Shown here: piece by piece, positions 10,056 to 18,262 of the stretch
How positions within the stretch are numbered: the first letter of the stretch is position 1
Layout of the letters: each line of letters begins with the position of its first letter
NCBI RefSeq assembly: GCF_005404815.1
Contig: NZ_BJDF01000007.1
Coordinates: 62,001 to 126,000 of the forward strand
Length of the DNA: 64,000 nucleotides
Direction: 5' to 3'
From: Companilactobacillus huachuanensis
Lineage (GTDB): Bacteria > Bacillota > Bacilli > Lactobacillales > Lactobacillaceae
Translations under genes and position numbers: made by a program
Notes under the pieces: model-generated
What the model saw: the letters and a program-made list of their open reading frames with translations, nothing else
Told to the model about the DNA's origin: nothing
Databases searched by the model: none

Positions 10056-10601
10056 ATGGCTGAAGCTGGCGAAAAACAATGGTATGTACTACATACCTAT
10101 TCAGGATATGAAAACAAGGTTAAGGAAAATCTCGAATCACGTGCCCAATCAATGGGTATGGAAGATTTCATTTTCCGTGCAGTTGTTCCTGAAGAAGAAG
10201 AAACAAAAGTTAAAAACGGTAAAGAAAAGAAAGAAATGGAAAAAACTTTCCCTGGATATGTTCTAGTAGAAATGGTTATGTCTGATGAATCATGGTTTAT
10301 CGTTCGTAATACTCCAGGTGTTACCGGTTTTGTCGGCAGTCACGGTTCTGGTAGTAAACCTGCACCTCTATTACCTGAAGAAATTGACAACATTCTTAGT
10401 CAATTTGGTATGGATTCACAAAAAGCATCTGACTTTGAAGTTGGCGAAACAGTTAAAATCACTGACGGTGCTTTCACAGATACAACTGGTAAGATTACTG
10501 AAATTGATGATGAACACAGAAAACTTAAAGTTGACGTTGATATGTTTGGACGTATGACATCAGCTGAAGTTGACTTTACATCAGTTGAAAAGCAAAACTA
10601 A
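10056..10601 (+). CDS. nusG: Transcription termination/antitermination factor NusG
   Basis: Binds RNA polymerase and modulates pausing, elongation and termination. The 181 residues show the NGN domain (KQWYVLHTYSGYENKVKENLE, then FPGYVLVEM) and a C-terminal KOW domain (FEVGETVKITDGAFTDTTGKI). ATG 10056 has GGAGGA 5-7 nt upstream; the TTG at 10044 in the same frame overlaps that site and is rejected. It follows secE behind its own promoter and a possible attenuator. Confidence 0.95.
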   Translation: MAEAGEKQWYVLHTYSGYENKVKENLESRAQSMGMEDFIFRAVVPEEEETKVKNGKEKKEMEKTFPGYVLVEMVMSDESWFIVRNTPGVTGFVGSHGSGSKPAPLLPEEIDNILSQFGMDSQKASDFEVGETVKITDGAFTDTTGKITEIDDEHRKLKVDVDMFGRMTSAEVDFTSVEKQN

Positions 10602-10609
10602 TTAATTTT

Positions 10610-10655
10610 GCCGTCTCCAGAGCTGAGAAATATATTGCTGAAAACCGGAGATGGC
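10610..10655. repeat. Relic of the dispersed repeat between nusG and rplK
   Basis: GCCGTCTCC pairs with GGAGATGGC around AGAGCTGAGAAATAT, which matches the left arm of the repeat family. An A-run, not a T-run, follows on the plus strand, so it is not a normal terminator for nusG. Confidence 0.5.
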
Positions 10656-10664
10656 AAAAAAAAA

Positions 10665-10698
10665 TATTGTAATGACAAGTAGACCGTGCTACTATAAA
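10665..10698 (+). promoter_or_regulatory. Promoter of the rplK-rplA operon
   Basis: TTGTAA, 17 nt, TACTAT. It lies upstream of the candidate L1 operator hairpin and leaves a leader of roughly 80 nt. Confidence 0.6.
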
Positions 10699-10722
10699 AC
10701 GGTATGTTTTTGAGACATACAT

Positions 10723-10757
10723 GTGGGAGAGAAAATTTAGATTCTCATTATAACCAC
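10723..10757 (+). promoter_or_regulatory. Candidate L1-binding mRNA operator upstream of rplK
   Basis: GTGG...CCAC enclose GAGAA...TTCTC, with a GA bulge on the 5' side and an ATTATAA internal loop on the 3' side. The same architecture recurs at 11254-11288 before rplA. Ribosomal protein L1 is known to repress its own operon by binding an mRNA copy of its rRNA site; this hairpin fits that role. The assignment is inference from structure and position. Confidence 0.6.
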
Positions 10758-10782
10758 ATCACGGAACAAGGAGGTATGCACC

Positions 10783-11205
10783 GTGGCTAAACAAGTTGCT
10801 AACGTAGTAAAATTACAAATCCCTGCTGGACAGGCTACTCCAGCTCCTCCAGTTGGTCCTGCTTTAGGACAAGCTGGTATTAACATTGTTGCCTTTACAA
10901 AGGACTTCAATGCACGTACACAAGATCAAAAGGGTATGATTATCCCTGTTGTTATCTCAGTATATGAAGACCGTTCATTCGATTTCGTTACTAAGACACC
11001 ACCAGCTGCTGTTCTATTGAAGAAGGCTGCTGGCGTTGAAAAGGGCTCTGGCGAACCTAACACAAATAAGGTTGCCACAGTTACTGAAGACCAAGTTCGC
11101 GAAATTGCTGAAACCAAGATGAAAGACCTAAACGCTGCTAGTGTTGAAGCTGCAATGCGTATGGTTGCTGGTACTGCAAGAAGTATGGGCTTTGAAGTAA
11201 AGTAA
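10783..11205 (+). CDS. rplK: 50S ribosomal protein L11
   Basis: Part of the GTPase-associated centre of the 50S subunit and needed for the RelA/Rsh stringent response. 140 residues, normal length. The N-terminal domain has the proline-rich [17 protein letters not shown] hinge, and the C-terminal rRNA-binding domain ends [16 protein letters not shown]. Translation starts at GTG 10783 with AAGGAGGT 7 nt upstream. First gene of an rplK-rplA pair with its own promoter and leader. Confidence 0.97.
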   Translation: MAKQVANVVKLQIPAGQATPAPPVGPALGQAGINIVAFTKDFNARTQDQKGMIIPVVISVYEDRSFDFVTKTPPAAVLLKKAAGVEKGSGEPNTNKVATVTEDQVREIAETKMKDLNAASVEAAMRMVAGTARSMGFEVK

Positions 11206-11253
11206 AAGACTAGATTTAAGCAGTTTACAGGAATGTGAAAACATTCTTAACAA

Positions 11254-11288
11254 GTGGGAGGAGAAAATATTATTCTCCGAAAGACCAC
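11254..11288 (+). promoter_or_regulatory. Second candidate L1-binding operator, before rplA
   Basis: GTGG, GA bulge, GGAGAA...TTCTCC, then GAAAGA and CCAC: the same plan as the site before rplK. A small hairpin (GAATGT/ACATTC, 11231-11246) precedes it. It lies about 8 nt before the AAGGAGG of rplA, so bound protein could block initiation. Confidence 0.6.
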
Positions 11289-11308
11289 AAAGCAAGGAGG
11301 AACTTAGC

Positions 11309-11989
11309 ATGGCTAAGCATGGAAAAAAATATACAGAAGCATTAAAACAAGTAGATAAAAACAAAAGCTATACTGCTGAGGAAGCTGTCGAATTATTAAA
11401 GAAGGTTGACTTCGCTAAATTTGACGCAACTGTTGAAGTTGCTGTTAACTTGGATGTAGATCCTAAACAAGCTGATCAACAAATTCGTGGTGCTATCGTA
11501 CTACCTAATGGTACTGGTAAGACACAAAAGGTTATCGTTTTCGCTGAAGGACAACAAGCTAAGGATGCTGAAGCAGCCGGTGCTGATATTGTTGGTTCTG
11601 ATGACCTTGTTGAAAAAATTCAAGACGGCTGGCTAGACTTTGACGTTGCTGTTGCAACACCACCAATGATGGCTAAAGTAGGTCGTTTGGGTCGTGTTCT
11701 TGGACCTAAAGGTTTGATGCCTAACCCTAAGACAGGTACAGTTACAATGGATGTTACAAAGGCTGTTAATAATATTAAAGCCGGACAAGTTACATACCGT
11801 GTTGACTCAAATGGTCTTATTCATGCACCAATCGGTAAGATCTCATTTGATACAAACAAGATTACAGAAAACTTTGATACTTTCTATAACGCAATCTTGA
11901 AGGCACGCCCAGCATCACTTAAGGGTGCTTATGTAACAAGTGTTAACATGACATCTACATTTGGACCTGGTCTAAAAATCAACGCTTAA
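11309..11989 (+). CDS. rplA: 50S ribosomal protein L1
   Basis: Forms the mobile L1 stalk at the tRNA exit site and acts as translational repressor of its own operon. 226 residues, close to the family's ~229. It shows the N-terminal [15 protein letters not shown] and the signature [29 protein letters not shown] lies about 8 nt upstream of the ATG. It follows rplK by 103 nt, and that spacer holds the second of two matching operator-like hairpins. Confidence 0.97.
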   Translation: MAKHGKKYTEALKQVDKNKSYTAEEAVELLKKVDFAKFDATVEVAVNLDVDPKQADQQIRGAIVLPNGTGKTQKVIVFAEGQQAKDAEAAGADIVGSDDLVEKIQDGWLDFDVAVATPPMMAKVGRLGRVLGPKGLMPNPKTGTVTMDVTKAVNNIKAGQVTYRVDSNGLIHAPIGKISFDTNKITENFDTFYNAILKARPASLKGAYVTSVNMTSTFGPGLKINA

Positions 11990-11995
11990 TTAGAG

Positions 11996-12024
11996 TTGAC
12001 TAACAACCAAAATAATGATAGATT
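11996..12024 (+). promoter_or_regulatory. Promoter of rplJ-rplL
   Basis: TTGACT (11996-12001), exactly 17 nt, TAGATT (12019-12024), right after the rplA stop. It starts a leader of about 160 nt. Confidence 0.7.
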
Positions 12025-12029
12025 AATAT

Positions 12030-12140
12030 AGTTGATTTCTACCGAAGACTCAGGTGATGAAAGTCTTAATATCCTGCCGAGGCCAGAAGATTATTTCACT
12101 TAATCTCTGTGTCCCTTGGGCACAGAGATTTTATTTTTTT
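12030..12140 (+). promoter_or_regulatory. Ribosomal protein L10 leader with terminator
   Basis: The leader has the hallmark kink-turn-like segment (CTCAGGTGATGAAAG and CCGAGGCC around 12050-12083), where the L10(L12)4 complex binds, followed by a strong hairpin, AATCTCTGTG/CACAGAGATT, and TTATTTTTTT (12102-12140). In Firmicutes, bound L10 favours the terminator and lowers rplJL expression. Confidence 0.8.
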
Positions 12141-12193
12141 AAGCCGAAATTTGTAGATAATTAACTAAAAAATTGTGGAGGTGAAACGTAATA

Positions 12194-12697
12194 ATGAAGC
12201 AAGATGTATTAGCAGCAAAACAAGCACAAGTTGATGAAATCGCTAAGCAACTTACAGGCGCAAAATCAGTAATCGTTGTTGATTACTTAGGTCTTACAGT
12301 TGAACAAGCTACAGAAATGCGTGCAGAATTACGTGAACAAGGCGCTACAATGCAAGTTATTAAGAATACAATCTTAAGACGTGCAGCTGAACAAGCAGGC
12401 GTTGAAGGTCTTGAAGAATTCTTCGTTGGACCAACAGCTATTGCTTACTCAGAAACAGATCCAGTTGGACCTGCTAAAGTAGCAGCTAAGTTTGCCAAAG
12501 ATGTTGAAGCCGTTGAAATTAAAGGTGGAATCATCGAAGGTAAAGCAGCAACTCTTGAACAAATTCAAGAACTTGCAACATTACCAGACAGAGATGGCTT
12601 GCTATCTATGTTGGTATCTGTATTACAAGCTCCAGTTCGCGACTTTGCTATGGTTGTTAAGGCCATTGCAGACAAAGATGACGAACCTGCCGCTTAA
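12194..12697 (+). CDS. rplJ: 50S ribosomal protein L10
   Basis: Base of the ribosomal stalk; its C-terminal helix carries the L7/L12 dimers. 167 residues. The rRNA-binding N-terminal domain holds AKSVIVVDYLGLTVEQATEMRAELRE and VIKNTILRRAAEQ, and the acidic end DKDDEPAA is typical. A GGAGGTG site about 10 nt before the ATG sets the start. Regulated by the L10 leader directly upstream; rplL follows 42 nt later. Confidence 0.96.
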   Translation: MKQDVLAAKQAQVDEIAKQLTGAKSVIVVDYLGLTVEQATEMRAELREQGATMQVIKNTILRRAAEQAGVEGLEEFFVGPTAIAYSETDPVGPAKVAAKFAKDVEAVEIKGGIIEGKAATLEQIQELATLPDRDGLLSMLVSVLQAPVRDFAMVVKAIADKDDEPAA

Positions 12698-12739
12698 TTA
12701 AACAAAACTAAAAACTCATAATATTTGGAGGATACTATA

Positions 12740-13108
12740 ATGGCTTTAGATACACAAAAGATTATCGATGATTTAAAAGATGCTTCAATTCTAGAACTTA
12801 ACGACCTTGTTAAGGCTATTGAAGAAGAATTTGACGTTAAGGCTGCTGCTCCTGTTGCAGCTGCTGGTGCTGCTGGTGCAGATGCCGCTGCTGAAAAGGA
12901 CTCATTCGACGTTGAACTTACAGAAGCTGGACAAGAAAAGGTTAAGGTTATCAAGGAAGTTCGTGGTATCACAGGACTTGGCTTGAAAGACTCAAAAGAC
13001 CTAGTTGATGGCGCTCCTAAGGTTATCAAGGAAGGCGTTGCTAAAGCTGACGCTGATGACATGAAGTCAAAACTTGAAGCCGTTGGTGCTACAGTTACAT
13101 TGAAGTAA
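12740..13108 (+). CDS. rplL: 50S ribosomal protein L7/L12
   Basis: Multi-copy stalk protein that recruits translation GTPases. 122 residues: an N-terminal dimerisation helix ([15 protein letters not shown]), an Ala-rich hinge (about residues 33-52) and a C-terminal domain with the conserved [23 protein letters not shown] 12740 has TTGGAGGA 7 nt upstream; the TTG at 12725 in frame lies within that region and is rejected. A terminator follows, so rpoB and rpoC are not part of this cluster, unlike in B. subtilis. Confidence 0.96.
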   Translation: MALDTQKIIDDLKDASILELNDLVKAIEEEFDVKAAAPVAAAGAAGADAAAEKDSFDVELTEAGQEKVKVIKEVRGITGLGLKDSKDLVDGAPKVIKEGVAKADADDMKSKLEAVGATVTLK

Positions 13109-13128
13109 TACACTTTAATGATAAAATT

Positions 13129-13153
13129 AATCCTCGTAAGAGGATTTTTTTTT
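13129..13153 (+). terminator. Terminator after rplL
   Basis: AATCCTC-GTAA-GAGGATT hairpin followed by nine T. Confidence 0.9.
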
Positions 13154-13178
13154 ACCCTTAAAAGGAAAGGTGAAATGT

Positions 13179-13781
13179 ATGGCTAATCAATATTTTGAAA
13201 ATGATCCAAATTTGGAACACGAAATCAAAAACTTTAATTTTAACCTCCGTAATCATAATTTCGACTTTATGTCCGATAGTGGAGTTTTCTCTCGTCAGAC
13301 AGTCGATTATGGTTCACGTGTCTTGATTGATGCAATCGATTTTCAAAACATTCCGAGTGGTAATATTTTGGATGTTGGCTGTGGATATGGTCCTATTGGT
13401 CTGGCTTTAGCTAAAGATCAACCGAGTCGTCGAGTTACTATGGTTGATGTTAACTTGCGTGCTTTGGATCTAGCTAAGAAGAATGCCAATAACAATCAAG
13501 TTAAGAATGTTGAAATTTTCGAATCAGATACTTATAAGAGCGTTGAGAGCAAGTATTCACTGATTGTCTCAAATCCACCCGTACGTGCTGGTAAGAGTGT
13601 TGTGACGTCAATTCTGGCCGATTCTAAAGACTATCTGAATGCCAATGGTGAGCTATGGATTGTTTTGCAAAAGAAGCAAGGTGCACCTTCAGCTAAAAAA
13701 TTGATGGATGAAACTTTTGGCAACGTTGAAGTAGTAACTCGTGATAAAGGATATTATATTTTGAAAAGTAAATTGATTTAA
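13179..13781 (+). CDS. Class I SAM methyltransferase, RsmC-like (YbxB)
   Basis: Probably a 16S rRNA guanine-N2 methyltransferase of the RsmC family. 200 residues, a single domain (E. coli RsmC has two). Seen: the SAM motif NILDVGCGYGPIGL near residue 62, the acidic VTMVDVN after strand 2, and the catalytic NPP motif as SNPPVRAGKSV. ATG 13179 follows AAAGGTG. The ybxB homologue lies after rplL in B. subtilis too, which supports the call. The exact target nucleotide is inference. Confidence 0.85.
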   Translation: MANQYFENDPNLEHEIKNFNFNLRNHNFDFMSDSGVFSRQTVDYGSRVLIDAIDFQNIPSGNILDVGCGYGPIGLALAKDQPSRRVTMVDVNLRALDLAKKNANNNQVKNVEIFESDTYKSVESKYSLIVSNPPVRAGKSVVTSILADSKDYLNANGELWIVLQKKQGAPSAKKLMDETFGNVEVVTRDKGYYILKSKLI

Positions 13782-13824
13782 AAATTATCTCAATGTGTTA
13801 TATTCATGTTGGAGGCGTTTGCAA

Positions 13825-14139
13825 ATGAAAAAGAAAATTTTAATTTTCACTATTTTATCTTTTGTTTCAGCGGGCATGTTTTTGGTAATTTATTCGGTAG
13901 TTAAATTTTTGAAGAATAAAAAGATCAATAACGAACGCAAAAAATTGGAAGACTATGTCGAGAAGTATCTTCACGGAAATGAAAAGATAATGCAATTCAT
14001 TGGAACTTTGTCAGATGACCAAGTTAAAGAATTACTTGATATTCTTGAGAGAATTCAAAAAGAACAAGACCAACTTAAATTAAAATCACCCATTTTTCCA
14101 AAATACTTAGAGAAGAAAGTAACTAACTTATTAAGCTAA
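13825..14139 (+). CDS. Small membrane-anchored protein, unknown function
   Basis: I do not recognise this 104-residue protein. It has a short basic N-terminus (MKKKILIF), one transmembrane segment (about residues 4-28), then a charged, probably helical and partly coiled-coil cytoplasmic part rich in Lys and Glu (KNKKINNERKKLEDYVEKY... LERIQKEQDQLKLK). There is no signal-peptidase site or lipobox. GGAGG lies 9 nt before ATG 13825; an open frame back to 13795 has no ribosome site. tadA begins 1 nt after its stop, so the two are probably co-translated. Confidence 0.75.
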   Translation: MKKKILIFTILSFVSAGMFLVIYSVVKFLKNKKINNERKKLEDYVEKYLHGNEKIMQFIGTLSDDQVKELLDILERIQKEQDQLKLKSPIFPKYLEKKVTNLLS

Positions 14140-14140
14140 A

Positions 14141-14617
14141 ATGATATTTACAGAAGATAAAATAAATGAATATATGGACTTGGCGTTAGCGGAAGCTAGA
14201 AAAGCTGAAACTAGGCGTGAGGTTCCTATCGGTTGTGTAATTGTCGACAACCAAACAGGTGACGTGATTGCCAGTGGTTCGAATGAACGAGAAGAGACTC
14301 AAAATGCCATCAAACATGCGGAAATTATTGCAATTGAAGCCGCTTGTGTCAAAATTGGCAGTTGGCGTTTAGAACATACAAGTTTGTTTGTTACCTTGGA
14401 ACCATGTCCAATGTGTGCTGGGGCGATTATTAACAGTCGTATCGAAGAAGTTATTTATGGTGCTAAAGATCCGAAAGCTGGTTCAGTCGGTTCTATCAAT
14501 AATCTCTTGGCTGAAACGCGCTACAATCACCAACCAGAGGTGTTAAGCGAGGTTAAAGCAGATGAATCGGCAGAATTGTTAAGGAATTTCTTTCGAGAAA
14601 TTAGACGTAAAAAGTAG
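14141..14617 (+). CDS. tadA: tRNA-specific adenosine deaminase
   Basis: Converts adenosine 34 to inosine in tRNA-Arg(ACG), an essential wobble edit. 158 residues with the deaminase zinc site: HAE (His ligand and catalytic Glu, about residues 53-55) and PCPMCAGA (two Cys ligands). The start has no clear Shine-Dalgarno and follows the previous stop by 1 nt, which suggests translational coupling. The SRP RNA gene lies directly downstream, as is common in lactobacilli. Confidence 0.93.
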   Translation: MIFTEDKINEYMDLALAEARKAETRREVPIGCVIVDNQTGDVIASGSNEREETQNAIKHAEIIAIEAACVKIGSWRLEHTSLFVTLEPCPMCAGAIINSRIEEVIYGAKDPKAGSVGSINNLLAETRYNHQPEVLSEVKADESAELLRNFFREIRRKK

Positions 14618-14649
14618 CATCTTTTGGCAATTTATAGTATTATAGTTAT

Positions 14650-14742
14650 TGCCGTAAGGCCTTAGGGCAATGGTGCTCTTGTGAATCGTGTCAGGTTCGG
14701 AAGAAAGCAGCACTAAGTAAGGTGTACCATGTGCCTTTTGTT
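14650..14742 (+). ncRNA. ffs: Signal recognition particle RNA, small bacterial type
   Basis: The conserved apical domain reads GTGAATCGTGTCAGGTT then CGGAAGAAAGCAGCAC, containing the GGAA-type tetraloop and the Ffh-binding internal loop. Flanking stretches pair (GGCAATGGTGCT with AGTAAGGTGTACCATGTGCC), giving a hairpin of about 90 nt. The small 4.5S-like type without an Alu domain is usual in lactobacilli. End positions are approximate. Confidence 0.92.
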
Positions 14743-14754
14743 ATGTATATTAGC

Positions 14755-14787
14755 CTCCTAATCTGTTCAGGATTAGGAGTTTTTTTG
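14755..14787 (+). terminator. Terminator after SRP RNA
   Basis: CTCCTAATC - TGTTCAG - GATTAGGAG followed by eight T. Confidence 0.92.
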
Positions 14788-15104
14788 TGTTAAAATTTAT
14801 AAGAGTCGCTATTTCAAGTTAAGCTTGAAATAACAATGGTTATACTAATTTTTGCTTTTCAACCTTCAGTTGGCAATGACAAAATTACACTAGAGCAGTG
14901 TTAAATCGTGATAAAAATGTTGTTGCCGATTTGTTAGATTTAATTTGATTGAAATAAAAAATTCATGGGGCTGGCTAGGTCCTGAAATTGTCATAGTTAG
15001 TCAATGTGATTATTCTTTTTGGAAATATCAGAATACTAATTCTTAATGGCAGTAGTTAAATAAAGAAAGGAAATATGTAATCTTTCTAAATGTTGAGGAC
15101 AATC
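14788..15104. other. Gene-poor gap with one repeat end
   Basis: I find no gene. The stretch carries an isolated right terminus of the dispersed repeat, CTTTTCAACCTTCAG at 14855-14869, and a small palindrome, ATTTCAAG...CTTGAAAT, around 14811-14831. Near 15064-15079 an AAAGGA-like site sits before an ATG followed at once by TAA, a start-stop codon pair. Confidence 0.5.
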
Positions 15105-15194
15105 ATGATTCTTGCATTTATATACATTTTACATAGCAGTAAAAATGGCATATCAAGCACTTTATCGAGTTTGGCGTCCCCAAACCTTTTCTGA
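15105..15194 (+). CDS. Possible 29-codon leader ORF overlapping dnaX start
   Basis: ATG 15105 has a good GAGGA site 5 nt upstream and runs 29 codons to TGA at 15192, overlapping the first 50 nt of dnaX in another frame. The peptide begins with a hydrophobic stretch, MILAFIYIL. dnaX itself lacks a recognisable ribosome site, so this small frame may load ribosomes for coupled translation. It could equally be chance; only the strong site and overlap support it. Confidence 0.35.
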   Translation: MILAFIYILHSSKNGISSTLSSLASPNLF

Positions 15195-16854
15195 TGTAAT
15201 CGGTCAAGATGTTATCACTCAGACCTTACGCAATGCTGTGGCAAGTCAAATGACCAGTCATGCTTATTTGTTCAGTGGTCCCCGAGGTACTGGTAAGACA
15301 TCTTGTGCCAAAATTTTAGCCAAAGCGGTCAATTGTTTGAATCCACATGACGGAGAACCTTGTAATGAATGTGAGATTTGTATCGCTGCTAACGAAAATC
15401 GTCTCAATGATGTGATTGAAATCGATGCCGCTTCTAACAATGGTGTTGAAGAAATACGTGACATTCGTGACAAAGTTAAGTACGCACCAACTGAAGCAAA
15501 GTTTAAAGTTTATATTATTGATGAAGTCCATATGTTGTCTCAAGGTGCCTTCAATGCTTTACTGAAGACTTTGGAGGAACCACCAGCTAATGTGATGTTT
15601 ATCTTAGCAACAACTGAACCTCAGAAGATTCCAGCAACAATTATTTCGAGAACCCAAAGTTTCAATTTCCGCCGAATTTCACGTCTTGATATTTTGAAAC
15701 GAATGAAATTTATTTTAGATGATAAAAAGATTAATTATGATGAAGAAGCATTGAATATTATTGCGGCCTCTGCTGAAGGTGGAATGCGTGATGCGTTAAG
15801 TATTCTTGACCAGGCTTTGTCATATGGTGATGATGAGCTGACACTTAAGAACGCCCAAGAAGTTACAGGTGCCTTGAGTAATGAACAAATTGTTTCATAT
15901 ATGACCGCTATTGCAGATGGGAAACCAGCTGAGGCTTTGACGAGCTTATATCAAATTTTGGCCAGTGGTCGTTCAGCTCTCAGATTTACAGAGATGATTA
16001 TTCGCGTCTGCCGAAATCTGATTCTTTACAACTCAAATTCAGATTTATCAAGTCAGATGGACAAGTCAGTGATGACAGATGAATTGTTGGCAATTGCGGA
16101 TAAGTTTGACAATAGTCGCTTATTTTATATTGTTGATCAAGTTAGCGCCACACAGAAAAATATCAAGAACTCGAATCAAACTGATATTTATATGGAAATT
16201 TTAACTGTTAAGATCAGTGAACCCAAAGTCGCTCAAGAAATTAGTCAGCCAGAAACAACTGATAATACGGTTGATAACGCTGAATTTGACAAGTTGAGAG
16301 ATGAAATTTCACACTTACAAAATGAAGTGAAAGGTTTATCTAATGGCACAGTTAAAACAGAACCTGCCAAGCCTAAAACACATCGCCGTGGAAATAATAA
16401 TACCCGCTTGAATAAGACTGCAATTTACAAAGTCTTGGGTAGTGCTACTAAGGGAGATTTGAATGCCGCAAAAGATATTTGGCCCGATTTAATGAGTATG
16501 CTTTCTATCTCACAACGTGCTATGATGAAAGTCTCAGATCCAGTTGCAGCTTCGCCCGATGGTGTCGTTGTGGCTTTTGATTATATGTTATGGTTTGAGC
16601 AGGCTCAAGACGACAGTGAGTTCTTGCAAGAATTAACTAATAACACTGGTCGCCTCTTGAAGAAGGACTGTCAGATTGTCTTAGTACCAAAGAAGGATTG
16701 GCCTAATATTCGTAAAGAATATATTGATAATAATATTGATTCTAATAAGCCAAAGAATGTAAAATCTAAAGAAGAGACTAAAAAAACTGATCCCACCGTT
16801 GATGAAGCTTTAAAATTATTTGGTGACGATATAGTTGATGTAAAAGATGACTAG
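15145..16854 (+). CDS. dnaX: DNA polymerase III subunit gamma/tau
   Basis: Clamp-loader ATPase that ties the replicative polymerase to the sliding-clamp loader. 569 residues. N-terminal AAA+ module: Walker A GPRGTGKTSCAK (about 43-54), a zinc module with the C...CNECEIC spacing, Walker B IIDEVHMLS, and sensor region LATTEPQKIPATIISR. Then the oligomerisation domain, a charged linker, and a tau-like C-terminal part. The family-typical start MAYQALYRVWRPQ is at ATG 15145, which lacks a clear Shine-Dalgarno. Followed by ybaB and recR in the conserved order. Confidence 0.95.
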   Translation: MAYQALYRVWRPQTFSDVIGQDVITQTLRNAVASQMTSHAYLFSGPRGTGKTSCAKILAKAVNCLNPHDGEPCNECEICIAANENRLNDVIEIDAASNNGVEEIRDIRDKVKYAPTEAKFKVYIIDEVHMLSQGAFNALLKTLEEPPANVMFILATTEPQKIPATIISRTQSFNFRRISRLDILKRMKFILDDKKINYDEEALNIIAASAEGGMRDALSILDQALSYGDDELTLKNAQEVTGALSNEQIVSYMTAIADGKPAEALTSLYQILASGRSALRFTEMIIRVCRNLILYNSNSDLSSQMDKSVMTDELLAIADKFDNSRLFYIVDQVSATQKNIKNSNQTDIYMEILTVKISEPKVAQEISQPETTDNTVDNAEFDKLRDEISHLQNEVKGLSNGTVKTEPAKPKTHRRGNNNTRLNKTAIYKVLGSATKGDLNAAKDIWPDLMSMLSISQRAMMKVSDPVAASPDGVVVAFDYMLWFEQAQDDSEFLQELTNNTGRLLKKDCQIVLVPKKDWPNIRKEYIDNNIDSNKPKNVKSKEETKKTDPTVDEALKLFGDDIVDVKDD

Positions 16855-16865
16855 GAGGAATTACA

Positions 16866-17195
16866 ATGAGTAAAGGAATGCCAAATATGGGTGGAATGGG
16901 TGGCAATATGGCCAACATTATGCGCCAAGCCCAAAAGATGCAAAAAGAAGTTCAAACAACAACTGAAGAATTGAATAAGACTGAATATACTGGTAGTTCA
17001 GTAGACGATTTCGTAACTGTAAAAGTTACTGGTGATAAGAAGATTGCTGATCTAACAATCAGTGAAAAAATTATTGATCCAGATGATCCAGATACTTTGC
17101 AAGACATGTTGATTGATGCCTTGAACAATGCTTTTAAAGCTGTTGATGATGATAAACAATCTAAATTAGGGAAATATACGAACGGGTTGATGTAA
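16866..17195 (+). CDS. YbaB/EbfC nucleoid-associated protein
   Basis: Small dimeric DNA-binding protein always found between dnaX and recR. 109 residues: a Gly/Met-rich start ([19 protein letters not shown]), a helix with repeated Gln and Lys, and the core sheet [27 protein letters not shown] precedes the ATG. The stop overlaps the recR start by one base (TAATG), so the pair is coupled. Confidence 0.94.
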   Translation: MSKGMPNMGGMGGNMANIMRQAQKMQKEVQTTTEELNKTEYTGSSVDDFVTVKVTGDKKIADLTISEKIIDPDDPDTLQDMLIDALNNAFKAVDDDKQSKLGKYTNGLM

Positions 17196-17794
17196 TGAAA
17201 TATCCAGAACCAATATCCAAATTAATTGATAGTTATATGATGTTGCCAGGTATTGGTCGTAAGACTGCTACCAGGATGGCGTTTTTTACCTTGGGAATGG
17301 ACAAAGACCAAGTTAAAGAGTTTGCTGACAATTTAGTTTCTGCTAAGACAGATTTGAAATCATGTCGAATTTGCGGAAATATTACAACTGATGAAATTTG
17401 TTCAATCTGTAGTGATAAGAACCGTGATCAGTCAGTAATCCTAGTTGTTGAACAGGCCAAAGATATTATGTCACTTGATGATATGAATGGTTATAATGGC
17501 TTATATCACGTGCTAGGTGGAGTTTTGTCGCCAGTTGACGGAGTCGGACCAGAAGATTTGAATATTAAGTTGTTGCTAAACCGTTTGAAGGAAAATCAAA
17601 ACGTTAAAGAATTGATTATCGCGACAAATGCAACTCCAGAAGGAGAAGCAACGGCCCAATATTTAGCCAAATTAGTTAAGCCAGCAGGAATAAAAGTAAC
17701 TAGACTAGCGCACGGATTAGCAGTCGGATCTGATATTGAATATGCAGATGAGATGACCTTGAAGAGTGCCGTTTTAGGACGCAGGGAGATTTAA
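17195..17794 (+). CDS. recR: Recombination mediator RecR
   Basis: Works with RecO and RecF to load RecA onto gapped DNA. 199 residues, the standard length: helix-hairpin-helix near the N-terminus ([15 protein letters not shown]), a four-cysteine zinc finger ([16 protein letters not shown]), and a Toprim domain ([13 protein letters not shown], and [15 protein letters not shown]). Overlaps ybaB by one base and is followed 1 nt later by a YaaL gene. Confidence 0.96.
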   Translation: MKYPEPISKLIDSYMMLPGIGRKTATRMAFFTLGMDKDQVKEFADNLVSAKTDLKSCRICGNITTDEICSICSDKNRDQSVILVVEQAKDIMSLDDMNGYNGLYHVLGGVLSPVDGVGPEDLNIKLLLNRLKENQNVKELIIATNATPEGEATAQYLAKLVKPAGIKVTRLAHGLAVGSDIEYADEMTLKSAVLGRREI

Positions 17795-17795
17795 C

Positions 17796-18083
17796 ATGTT
17801 TGGTAAAAGAAAAGTAACTGTTCAAAAAATGGAGGACGATCGCCTCTTAGACAATATTCATCAGATTCAACAACGAATCGGTAATACCCAACGAATGATC
17901 AATAATTCAGTGGATGTCGATGATACGACCAGAATTCATTTGAAACTTGATAAAATGAAGTATCAATTTTTATATTTGGAAGCCAGAAGACGAAAAGCAA
18001 CAGCTAAGGCTACTACTAATATTATTTTTGGTGATGAAGATACATTTTTGAAACAGCCTAGTCGAGCTGAAAAGCATTGGTAG
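17796..18083 (+). CDS. YaaL family protein (DUF2508)
   Basis: A 95-residue protein of unknown function commonly encoded just after recR in Bacilli. It is strongly charged and predicted helical (RLLDNIHQIQQRIGNTQRMINN... LKLDKMKYQFLYLEARRRKA), with no membrane segment. The ATG lies 1 nt after the recR stop. Assignment rests on length, composition and position. Confidence 0.8.
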   Translation: MFGKRKVTVQKMEDDRLLDNIHQIQQRIGNTQRMINNSVDVDDTTRIHLKLDKMKYQFLYLEARRRKATAKATTNIIFGDEDTFLKQPSRAEKHW

Positions 18084-18262
18084 GAGTTCCGTTTTCGGAA
18101 GCTAGTGCATTTTTTGTTGATTAGTTGTTGAAAAATTTAGATGATTAAAAATGAAATCAAGTTATTCCTGAATATTTTGGGGATGCTTGTTTTTTTTAGT
18201 CTGATTGCGATGTCTACTGCATACACAATTGGAGTTTGGTAGTGTATTGTAAATTAACTAAA

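Noticed and set aside
10610-10655. Intrinsic terminator after nusG
   Set aside because: The stem is followed by A and not T on the coding strand; it matches the repeat family better.
12694-13113. Long antisense frames opposite rplL and opposite the PFL gene (27132-27743)
   Set aside because: Codon-bias shadows of strongly expressed genes on the other strand; Ser/Ala-rich without recognisable domains.
16774-16786. Programmed frameshift site in dnaX (A7 run)
   Set aside because: The reading frame does not fit the X XXY YYZ pattern and the run lies too close to the C-terminus to make a gamma form.
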